Source: an uncultured Bacteriovoracaceae bacterium (GTDB taxonomy: Bacteria > Bdellovibrionota > Bacteriovoracia > Bacteriovoracales > Bacteriovoracaceae). From it: a stretch of DNA of 5,399 bases. Positions within the stretch are counted from its first letter, which is position 1, and every line of letters starts with the position of its first letter. Under the pieces are notes generated by a model, which was not told where the DNA came from, did no database searches, and was given only the letters and a program-made list of their open reading frames with translations. A program made the translations under genes and the position numbers. The stretch spans positions 1 to 5,399 of the forward strand of contig CALFYV010000278.1 in the NCBI GenBank assembly GCA_937952395.1, read 5' to 3'. Positions 1 to 5,399 of this stretch are shown here, in pieces.

Positions 1-2
1 GA

Positions 3-110
3 GATGAAGCTGCGTTTGGAGGTCTCATGGATGAGAGGATTTTAAACGTAATTCAACTTGTTATTTCGCTAATAAGCTTTTTGTTAGCACTAAAAGAAAT
101 AATGAGTTGA
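3..110 (+). CDS. 3' end of an unknown gene; product ends in a hydrophobic helix (partial)
   Basis: The frame starting at base 3 is open from the left edge to a TGA at 108-110, giving 35 visible residues. They begin DEAAFGGLMDER and continue into a hydrophobic stretch (ILNVIQLVISLISFLLAL) that ends KEIMS. A single membrane helix or amphipathic helix at the extreme C-terminus is the visible character, but too little is present to assign a family. A strong plus-strand terminator begins seven bases after the stop, which supports this being a real gene end. The other two plus frames stop earlier (TGA at 5-7 in one, TAA at 43-45 in the other). The start lies outside the window. Confidence 0.45.
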   Translation, partial: DEAAFGGLMDERILNVIQLVISLISFLLALKEIMS

Positions 111-116
111 ATGAAC

Positions 117-150
117 GGTGAGGTGTAGATTCTACACCTCACTTATTTTT
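117..150 (+). terminator. Rho-independent terminator of the left-edge gene
   Basis: An 11-bp perfect stem (gtgaggtgtag at 118-128, ctacacctcac at 132-142) closes a three-base loop and can gain one G-U pair at 117/143. It is followed by TTATTTTT (143-150). The T-tract is on the plus-strand side, so it ends the gene stopping at 110. It also lies just beyond the stop of the minus-strand peptidase gene (156). Read in that direction, the stem is preceded by AAAAATAA but followed by only moderately T-rich sequence, so it could act weakly in both directions. Confidence 0.8.
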
Positions 151-155
151 AAGGA

Positions 156-1376
156 TTAAAGTCCTTTCTCTTGAAAAACATTAAGTGCGGCAATTTTAAG
201 TGCCAATTTGTTTTTTCCGACTTCATCAATGGCACTAAGAACTGCTTTAGTGAAATCAAAACGTAAATTGGAATGACCATTTAAGTATTCAAGGGATTTA
301 AGTAAAATAACTTCACTCTCCTCACCCAAAGCAACATCTAACTTACCTAAGAGACTAAAGGTAAAACTTCCCCAGGCCAACGATTGGACGGCATCTTGCT
401 CAATAGAATAAAGAACTTTTGAATTAATTTTTTTCGGTAATTCACCTTTATAATATTTCTTGCTATTAGCCCCCAGTTTTTTTACCTTGCTCATTTTATA
501 AGCAAAATAATTAGAAAAACCTTCTCCTATCGCGGTAGAGTTTCCCAATGATAGAAAAGTAGATAGGGCAATATGAGAGTACTCATGATAAATAATCTCG
601 GGAATCATAGCTGAATCTAAAAAACGTTTTGTCTTAAATAATTTCGCACTATACTTTAAAACTTTAGGCAAGACTGCTGTTAAACCAATTGACATCGCCA
701 TTGAGTAAAGATGTTGTTCAATTAATAAATCATCCACCATTTCCTTCTGAAAAGCTGAAAACATGAATTGAGTAAAGTCAGCATAAAGCAAATTACCTAA
801 GAGCATTTTTTTATAGCCTGGGCTATCAATATAATTTGTAGCCATTTCTACTGTAGAGCTTTCTTTAATAAGCTTTGGAGCAAAAAACCAAATCTCATTT
901 TCCCAAGGTTCTACTATTTTGCAATCTGAATTATTTTCTCCATAGCAAATCTCTTCCCCAATATTGGCCAAAGTTGAGCTAGCAGGAACAGAAAGTGATC
1001 CATTATACTGATACTCACCTTTAACCGAATGGATACTTGAATCCCATTTACGAACCTTTTCAATACGAATAATCATTTGTTTATCAAGTTCTTGATTCTG
1101 TGGCATGATTGCTTTGAAGTAATCTCTAGCAATATTTAAATGATAATAAACGGTAGCTGCTCGTTTTATTGTTTCTTGATTATCAGAGAAACTAACAGCA
1201 TCAGTTTCGAGCGCTTTAACAATTTTAAAATATTTCCCTTCAAAAACTTTTTCACTTTCTAAATTTTCTAACTCTAATTGCTTAGTGATAATTTTTTTAC
1301 CTTCCCTAATATTTACTGGAAAAGTTTTGGCGAAAAGAGAAGTTATCAGAAAACTAGCGAATAAGATGGCTTTCAT
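156..1376 (-). CDS. Secreted zinc metallopeptidase-like protein (gluzincin HEXXH-E pattern)
   Basis: This is a predicted exported protease of 406 residues. Residues 1-16 (MKAILFASFLITSLFA) form a type I signal peptide with likely cleavage before K17. The catalytic motif is H264-E-Y-S-H268, with E265 as the expected general base. Sixteen residues later comes E285 in GEGFSNYFA, which matches the third zinc ligand of the MA clan (gluzincins, for example M1, M4, M61). N289 replaces the Asp of the ExxxD form seen in thermolysin-like enzymes; M1 enzymes also lack that Asp. Residues 17-255 resemble nothing I can name. C144 and C152 could form a disulfide after export. The segment after the zinc site (about 325-395) is helical and suits a gluzincin C-terminal lobe, so the protein looks intact. 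It is the second gene of an operon, starting inside the end of the coiled-coil gene with a good AAAGGAG site. The substrate is unknown. Protease activity is inferred from the motif alone. Confidence 0.85.
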   Translation of the reverse strand: MKAILFASFLITSLFAKTFPVNIREGKKIITKQLELENLESEKVFEGKYFKIVKALETDAVSFSDNQETIKRAATVYYHLNIARDYFKAIMPQNQELDKQMIIRIEKVRKWDSSIHSVKGEYQYNGSLSVPASSTLANIGEEICYGENNSDCKIVEPWENEIWFFAPKLIKESSTVEMATNYIDSPGYKKMLLGNLLYADFTQFMFSAFQKEMVDDLLIEQHLYSMAMSIGLTAVLPKVLKYSAKLFKTKRFLDSAMIPEIIYHEYSHIALSTFLSLGNSTAIGEGFSNYFAYKMSKVKKLGANSKKYYKGELPKKINSKVLYSIEQDAVQSLAWGSFTFSLLGKLDVALGEESEVILLKSLEYLNGHSNLRFDFTKAVLSAIDEVGKNKLALKIAALNVFQEKGL

Positions 1377-2697
1377 TAGCTTTCTCCTTTTTCATTTTCT
1401 TTATATTTCTAAATGAATCCATCATAATAAAAGTAAATATGGCGTAAGGCGAGGTTACAGGATTTGCTATTAAGAAAATACGTCCGACAGACTCAACGAC
1501 TTTGAGTGAAACATTTCCTAGTGTTTGATATTTTTCATTAATTTCAGTTAAGGTTAGAACCTTGCTCATCGCCTCAGAATCGATAGCGCCAGATAAATAA
1601 TAAGCAACAACCGCATCTCCCACAGTTGGATTTTTTGATTTAAATTCTTTAGTACTTGGAAGCTTGGCCAGCTTAATTTCAAGTTCATTTAATAGAAATT
1701 GATAAACATCTCCCGGAGCCAGCTCTCTGGTTATACTCTCTTTGGCGATTTTATTTTCAAGTTCAAGTTTTTTTAATTTTAATCCTTGCACAGATTCATA
1801 AAAGACTTCTTCCTCGTCATAGCTAGGAGAATTCAGCAATAACTCTCTTTGTAAATCAAGCTCGTTGTTAACCTGCTCCAACTCTTTCCTTAAATTATCC
1901 AAAATTAACTCTTCTCTTAAAGAGAGAAGGTCTTCTCTTAAACTTTGAATTTTAAGCTTAAGTTCTTCTCTTTCTTGGCTTTCCTCTTCTGCTTCGTAAT
2001 ATCTCTCTAAATAACCATCAATGAGGAATTCTTGAGCTTCAATTTCTCTTTTAATTCGCTCAAAATCTTTATTAAATAAATAAAGATAACCAATTTTACT
2101 AACAGGATACTCAATTACTTCTTTCATCAAATTACTCAAAGCAACTATCTGAAAACGGCTATACTCATGGTAGGCATATTCTTCAACTCGAACCTTGCCT
2201 AATGGCTTTAACTTTCTGCGGTATTTCTTATTAAGTTTATCTAAGATAGCAAGATGTAACTCATCTTGTTTTCGTTTTTCTTCAAAGAAATTTTTTGTTT
2301 TTAAATAACCGGAAAATGAACCTAGGGTTGTCTGCTTCTTATTTAATTTTTTAGGTGGAATAAGTTCAAGCTGATTATCTTTATAACTGATAGTTTTAAT
2401 TAATTCCTTAAATCCTTTATAAGTGATTTCATCAATGGTTTTATTTTTATAAGCGTTTTTGTTTATTTTCTTAAGACCAGCTTTGATGCAATTTTCTGTT
2501 GTGCTTTTTTTTGGACAAAGTAAATCCTGAACTTCCAAGCTTTCTATCAACGATTTGATAAACTCATAATTATTGATTTCCCTATCACTTGAGTAGCTGA
2601 CGCTATCTAAATTTTCTTCCAATATATCTTGTGCTGTTTGGGTGTGACCCAAAGGAGAAAATAAGATTGAAAAAAGTAAGAAAATTAAAATATACAT
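1354..2697 (-). CDS. Exported coiled-coil protein with C-terminal membrane helix, unknown function
   Basis: I do not recognise a family for this 447-residue protein. Residues 1-20 (MYILIFLLFSILFSPLGHTQ) are a hydrophobic export signal without the usual N-terminal Lys/Arg. C61 and C70 form a close pair. Residues 175-181 read AYHEYSR, like the HEYSH zinc motif of the downstream peptidase but with Arg for the second His, so no complete HEXXH site is present. Residues 212-322 are rich in Glu, Lys and Leu with clear heptads (SLREDLL then SLREELI at 252-265) and predict a long coiled coil. Residues about 404-426 are hydrophobic and are followed by a basic tail (KKMKKEK), consistent with an inner-membrane anchor holding the coiled coil in the periplasm. 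It is the first gene of the operon and overlaps the peptidase gene by 23 nt. The start is the first ATG after an in-frame TGA; the only purine-rich site (GAGG) is 13 nt upstream. A scaffold, partner or chaperone for the peptidase is a guess from context. Confidence 0.85.
   Translation of the reverse strand: MYILIFLLFSILFSPLGHTQTAQDILEENLDSVSYSSDREINNYEFIKSLIESLEVQDLLCPKKSTTENCIKAGLKKINKNAYKNKTIDEITYKGFKELIKTISYKDNQLELIPPKKLNKKQTTLGSFSGYLKTKNFFEEKRKQDELHLAILDKLNKKYRRKLKPLGKVRVEEYAYHEYSRFQIVALSNLMKEVIEYPVSKIGYLYLFNKDFERIKREIEAQEFLIDGYLERYYEAEEESQEREELKLKIQSLREDLLSLREELILDNLRKELEQVNNELDLQRELLLNSPSYDEEEVFYESVQGLKLKKLELENKIAKESITRELAPGDVYQFLLNELEIKLAKLPSTKEFKSKNPTVGDAVVAYYLSGAIDSEAMSKVLTLTEINEKYQTLGNVSLKVVESVGRIFLIANPVTSPYAIFTFIMMDSFRNIKKMKKEKANESHLIR
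1384..1390 (-). promoter_or_regulatory. Ribosome binding site of the metallopeptidase gene, inside the upstream gene
   Basis: On the minus strand AAAGGAG sits seven bases before the ATG at 1376. It lies within the last codons of the upstream coiled-coil gene (encoding KKEK). The site fixes the peptidase start and suggests that ribosomes finishing the upstream frame at 1354 reinitiate at 1376. Confidence 0.8.
1910..1942 (-). repeat. Direct repeat encoding successive coiled-coil heptads
   Basis: TCTTCTCTTAAA occurs at 1910-1921 and again at 1931-1942. The offset is 21 bases, exactly seven codons. On the minus strand the two copies encode the LRE core of SLREDLL and SLREELI, adjacent heptads of the coiled coil. 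This may be a recent heptad duplication, or chance similarity from repetitive codon use. Confidence 0.6.
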
Positions 2698-2849
2698 ATG
2701 TAAGGATAAACCTCAAATAACGCCAAGGGTTACAAGGTTTAATCTTTAGCACTTTTCTGAATAAAATAAAGAAAATAGCTCTGTGAATGTATAAAATTTA
2801 CATAGCGAATGTTTGATGTAAGAAAAAAATGCTAACTAATTTCATACTG

Positions 2850-2866
2850 TTAGGGATTTCCCCTAA
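2850..2866 (+). promoter_or_regulatory. Small inverted repeat in the 5' leader of the membrane protein gene
   Basis: TTAGGG (2850-2855) and CCCTAA (2861-2866) are perfect complements around a five-base ATTTC loop. If transcription starts about seven bases after the candidate -10 box at 2835-2840, this hairpin would sit near the 5' end of the message, about 17 bases before the ribosome binding site at 2883. It could be an operator or an RNA-stabilising hairpin. It lacks a T-tract, so it is not a terminator. Confidence 0.3.
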
Positions 2867-2882
2867 AAGTCCTTCATTTACT

Positions 2883-2887
2883 GGGAG
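2883..2887 (+). promoter_or_regulatory. Ribosome binding site of the plus-strand membrane protein gene
   Basis: GGGAG lies five bases before the ATG at 2893. This favours 2893 over the second in-frame ATG at 2902 (residue 4). Confidence 0.7.
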
Positions 2888-2892
2888 TTAGA

Positions 2893-3894
2893 ATGAAAAA
2901 CATGAGTCATTTCACATCGGTTTTATTGATTTTTTGCCTGTTGGCCCAAACATCTTTTAGCCCGGCTTTTGCCGCTAGAGGTGAGCGTTCAAAATCAAAA
3001 CAAGTTATGGAAGGAATTAAAACTTTCAAAATGTTAACAGCCGCGAAAATCGTTACTCCTAAGGAAGCTGTTGAAAACCTGGTGAATACGTTTGTTGCAC
3101 AAGAAATCACTGTTAAAGATATTGATAGCGCTCTTAAGCAAGAAGTTCTTAATCAAAATATTAGCTATGATGATTATTTAGGCTTTAGAAATGCGGTGGA
3201 CTACGCTTATTTATCAGCTGGAAACTCTGAATTAACTTCTGAAGAATTTGGAATGATCTTGGGTGGGGGAATTAATTCACTCGAAGATCAAGGTATGGCA
3301 TGGTCAGGTTGTGCTGGCTTAACAGTAGGAATTATCGTAGTGGTTGCCGCCGTGACTATGGGAATTATAGCACTTGTAAAATCTAAGGGTGAGTCAAAAA
3401 TCAGAGCGAGTTATCAGAAAAAGAGAGCTAGACGTCAAGATACATATTATAATGATGTAGCTTGGGTAAATAACCGAGTGAATGTTCTTGATAATGAAAT
3501 CTCTATTTTAAACAATAAAATCAATCAAGCCACTCTTGATATTAATGATAAAACTTCTCAGTTGGCCTATAAGGACAACTTGACTCAAGCACAAAAAGAT
3601 CAATTAAGGGCTGAGATAACTAATCTTCAGAAAAAACAACAAGACTGGCAGACACAAATCATTATTAAACAAGATCAACGAGCACTTTACGCTTCTGAAT
3701 CTTATCGCCAAGAAAAAATCGATCTTATCACTTTAGCTTATGAAGCTGATATCAACCAACTTCTTTTAGAAGAACAAAGAAAAATTGAGGCAGTTCCAGC
3801 TAATCAGCAAACCGCCAAAACACTTGGTATTGCTGCTGGAGTAAGCGCGGCACTTGGCACATATTTTATTATCGATGGGGCAAGAGACTGCTAA
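2893..3894 (+). CDS. Membrane protein with signal peptide, two hydrophobic helices and a coiled coil, unknown function
   Basis: I do not recognise a family for this 333-residue protein. Residues 1-27 are a signal peptide ending SPAFA, with likely cleavage before A28. C15 has Phe before it, so it is not a lipobox. Residues 28-140 are a mostly helical, soluble-looking domain ending in GMILGGGI and a WSGCAG turn. Residues about 143-163 (GIIVVVAAVTMGIIALV core) are a membrane helix, followed at once by a strongly basic stretch (KSKGESK, QKKRARRQ). By the positive-inside rule this puts the next part in the cytoplasm. Residues about 190-300 are rich in Asn, Gln, Lys and Asp and have coiled-coil character. 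Residues about 310-328 (LGIAAGVSAALGTYFII) are a second hydrophobic helix, and the chain ends RDC. It is transcribed away from the peptidase operon, shares its promoter region, and ends in a strong terminator, so it is probably monocistronic. The reading frame is sure; the function is unknown. Confidence 0.88.
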   Translation: MKNMSHFTSVLLIFCLLAQTSFSPAFAARGERSKSKQVMEGIKTFKMLTAAKIVTPKEAVENLVNTFVAQEITVKDIDSALKQEVLNQNISYDDYLGFRNAVDYAYLSAGNSELTSEEFGMILGGGINSLEDQGMAWSGCAGLTVGIIVVVAAVTMGIIALVKSKGESKIRASYQKKRARRQDTYYNDVAWVNNRVNVLDNEISILNNKINQATLDINDKTSQLAYKDNLTQAQKDQLRAEITNLQKKQQDWQTQIIIKQDQRALYASESYRQEKIDLITLAYEADINQLLLEEQRKIEAVPANQQTAKTLGIAAGVSAALGTYFIIDGARDC

Positions 3895-3917
3895 TTAATT
3901 TAATTAAATAATTTATA

Positions 3918-3948
3918 AAAAAAGGGCCACATCTTGTGGCCCTTTTTT
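3918..3948. terminator. Bidirectional Rho-independent terminator between convergent genes
   Basis: GGGCCACA (3924-3931) pairs with TGTGGCCC (3935-3942) around a TCT loop. The stem is flanked by six A's on the left (3918-3923) and six T's on the right (3943-3948), which extend pairing to 14 bp and provide a U-tract on either strand. It serves the membrane protein gene stopping at 3894 and the rng gene stopping at 3947. The rng TAA stop (3947-3949) lies inside the outer edge of the stem. Confidence 0.93.
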
Positions 3949-5399
3949 ATGTTTCATGAGGATAGATTTCGTATTGTTCAACATGATAATTATTATCTGC
4001 TCTAATCACAATGTTTTTATCGAATTGCTCTTCGATAGAATCGAGAACTCCAATATCTGTTGAAAGCAAGGCACTAACTTCAGGGTGAGCGAAAATTGAT
4101 ATTTTTTTAGCTTGTGATTTTTTTAGTGTTTTTAAAAGTTCACGTAAAATTTCATAACAAACTGAAGGGGTAGACTTGACTCTTCCTGTGCCAGAGCAAT
4201 ACTGACAGGGCTCACACATAATTCTAGTCAGGGTGTCTCTGGTTCTTTTTCTAGTCATTTCAACCAAACCAAGACCTGAGATTGGAAGTACATTTGTTTT
4301 TGAGCGATCTTTTTTCAGAGCTTCGATAAGTGCATTGAAAACCATTTGACGATGCTCAAGACTTTCCATATCAATAAAATCGATAATGATAATCCCACCG
4401 CAATTGCGCAGCCTCAACTGATAAGTAATTTCTTTAACAGCCTCAAGGTTTGTTTTTAGAATAGTCTCTTCGAGAGTTTTTTTACCAACAAACTTTCCCG
4501 TATTCACATCAATTGAAACTAATGCTTCGGTTTGATCAATTGTGATATGGCCACCAGATTTTAAATAGACTTGATTAGAAATTGCACGTTCAATTTCAAT
4601 ATCAATTCCATAGTGTTCAAATATAGGGTTTTCACCCTCCCATAATTTTACCTTATTCTTAATATTAGGCAGGTATTTATGAGCAAACTTTTCAACTTGC
4701 TTCATGGTGCTTTTATCATCAACCCAAATCATATCTACATCTTCATCTGCAATATCTCTGAGTGCACGTTGGATAAATGATAAATCTTTATAAACAAGAT
4801 AAGGAGCTTTTAAATTCTTTTCTTCTTTTTGAATATCCTTCCAAATTTTGACCAGCATATTATAATCAGCCTTAAGCGTTTTATAAGACTGACCTTCTGC
4901 AACAGTTCGAGCAATAATTCCCACACCTTCTTGCTTAATCGAGTCAAGAATTTCTTTGAGTCTGGTTCGCTCTTCTTCACTTTCAATTCGGCGTGATACA
5001 CCCGTGTGTTCAATGGATGGCATGTAAACGACATGACGACCAGCCAAAGTAATTTGCCTGGTTATCCTCGGACCTTTAGTTGATATGGGTTCTTTAGCTA
5101 TTTGAACTAAAACCTCATCTCCTTCCTTTAGAAAATCTTCAATCTTCACATCAGGTCGAAAACGTAAATCGACCGCTTCACTCAATGTGCTCATTTCATC
5201 GGGAATAGTTTTTGCTAATTTTTCTTCTTCTTCTCTACGCTCTTGGGCCTTGCTGGCCAGTTCTCTTTGCTCTTCTAAAGTTGGAATATAAGCGTCATGA
5301 ACATACAGGAAGCCCGCTTTTTCATAACCAATATCCACAAAAGCTGATTGCATTCCGGGTAAGACGCGTAAAACACGGCCACAATAGACGTCACCAACA
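3947..5399 (-). CDS. rng: Ribonuclease G, RNase E/G family (5' end outside the window)
   Basis: This is a cytoplasmic endoribonuclease of the RNase E/G family, which cuts single-stranded AU-rich RNA in rRNA maturation and mRNA decay. The frame is open to the right edge; 15 residues precede the ATG at 5353 and read VGDVYCGRVLRVLPG, the conserved start of the S1 domain, so that ATG is internal and about 35-40 residues are missing. Counting from it, the S1 core continues in AFVDIG and VLVQIAKEP, interrupted at about 24-70 by a charged insertion. R149 and T150 (ARTVAEG) match the RNase E 5'-monophosphate sensor pair. D282 (SIDVNTG) and D325 (IIDFIDM), 43 residues apart, match the Mg-binding catalytic Asp pair (D303/D346 in E. 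coli RNase E). C383 and C386 (CQYC) match the zinc-link CPxC that joins protomers. GLGLVEMTRKRTR and the short C-terminus without a degradosome scaffold point to RNase G rather than RNase E. It is convergent with the membrane protein gene. Confidence 0.97.
   Translation of the reverse strand, partial: VGDVYCGRVLRVLPGMQSAFVDIGYEKAGFLYVHDAYIPTLEEQRELASKAQERREEEEKLAKTIPDEMSTLSEAVDLRFRPDVKIEDFLKEGDEVLVQIAKEPISTKGPRITRQITLAGRHVVYMPSIEHTGVSRRIESEEERTRLKEILDSIKQEGVGIIARTVAEGQSYKTLKADYNMLVKIWKDIQKEEKNLKAPYLVYKDLSFIQRALRDIADEDVDMIWVDDKSTMKQVEKFAHKYLPNIKNKVKLWEGENPIFEHYGIDIEIERAISNQVYLKSGGHITIDQTEALVSIDVNTGKFVGKKTLEETILKTNLEAVKEITYQLRLRNCGGIIIIDFIDMESLEHRQMVFNALIEALKKDRSKTNVLPISGLGLVEMTRKRTRDTLTRIMCEPCQYCSGTGRVKSTPSVCYEILRELLKTLKKSQAKKISIFAHPEVSALLSTDIGVLDSIEEQFDKNIVIRADNNYHVEQYEIYPHET

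Larger units (their letters stand above)
2698..2892. promoter_or_regulatory. Divergent promoter region between the coiled-coil/peptidase operon and the plus-strand membrane protein gene
   Basis: This gap separates two divergently transcribed units, so both promoters should lie here. No consensus sigma-70 promoter is obvious. The best plus-strand candidate is TTGATG (2813-2818), a 16-bp spacer and ACTAAT (2835-2840), each box matching four of six bases. The best minus-strand candidate is CTTACA, a 16-bp spacer and TAAATT, reading leftward from about 2822 to 2795, also four of six each. Half-sites ATGTA (2787-2791), TACAT (2799-2803), ATGT (2809-2812) and ATGTA (2816-2820) cluster between and across these boxes and could bind a regulator of both directions. 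All of this is read by eye. Confidence 0.4.

Noticed and set aside
1..45. Alternative coding frame at the left edge starting at base 1
   Set aside because: It stops at 45, whereas the frame from base 3 runs to 110, encodes a coherent hydrophobic helix, and ends next to a terminator.
118..142. Hairpin at 118-142 as the main terminator for the minus-strand peptidase operon
   Set aside because: The T-tract is on the plus-strand side; in the minus direction the sequence after the stem has only scattered T's, so a weak role at most.
2907..3110. 67-codon minus-strand open frame
   Set aside because: It lies wholly inside the plus-strand membrane protein gene, which has a signal peptide, ribosome site and terminator. 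Its protein has no recognisable features.
3304..3315. Lipobox-like WSGC at residues 137-140 of the membrane protein
   Set aside because: It lies deep inside the protein, just before a membrane helix, not at the end of an N-terminal signal peptide.
3898..3909. 12-bp perfect palindrome ATTTAATTAAAT
   Set aside because: It contains only A and T within an AT-rich gap, so it is likely chance; the adjacent GC-rich hairpin explains termination.
4810..5034. 74-codon minus-strand open frame
   Set aside because: It overlaps rng in another frame of the same strand; rng is conserved at residue level across this stretch.
5351..5353. ATG at 5353 as the start of rng
   Set aside because: The frame continues upstream to the window edge and encodes the conserved VGDVYCGRVLRVLPG part of the S1 domain, so this Met is internal.

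Overview
The window is AT-rich, tightly packed bacterial DNA. It holds one clearly recognisable housekeeping gene, ribonuclease G, three exported or membrane proteins without a named family, and the tail of a fifth gene. The low GC, the long Lys/Glu-rich exported proteins of no known family, and an RNase G with a charged insertion would suit a Gram-negative predatory lineage such as Bacteriovoracales/Bdellovibrionota. That placement is an inference from style, not from a marker gene.

Layout from left to right. (1) Positions 3-110, plus strand, are the 3' end of an unknown gene whose product ends in a hydrophobic helix, followed by a strong hairpin terminator (117-150). (2) A two-gene minus-strand operon fills 156-2697. 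The first gene transcribed (2697 to 1354) encodes an exported coiled-coil protein with a likely C-terminal membrane helix. The second (1376 to 156) encodes a secreted zinc metallopeptidase-like protein with HEYSH and a downstream EGFSNYF motif (gluzincin pattern). The two reading frames overlap by 23 nt, and the ribosome binding site of the second lies inside the end of the first, so translational coupling is likely. (3) A 195-bp divergent intergenic region (2698-2892) must hold both promoters. It has clustered ATGTA/TACAT half-sites and a small hairpin. (4) Positions 2893-3894, plus strand, encode a protein with a signal peptide, a transmembrane helix, a long coiled coil and a second C-terminal hydrophobic helix. 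(5) A near-perfect bidirectional terminator (3918-3948) separates it from (6) the minus-strand rng gene, which enters from the right edge, lacks its 5' end, and ends inside the terminator stem.

The most interesting part is the divergent block 156-3894. It pairs a secreted metallopeptidase with a coiled-coil, probably membrane-tethered partner and, across a shared promoter region, a second coiled-coil membrane protein. The partner carries HEYSR, one base change from the HEYSH zinc motif of the peptidase. A cell-envelope function is plausible, but the sequence does not show a substrate. I see no tRNA, rRNA, CRISPR array or insertion sequence.
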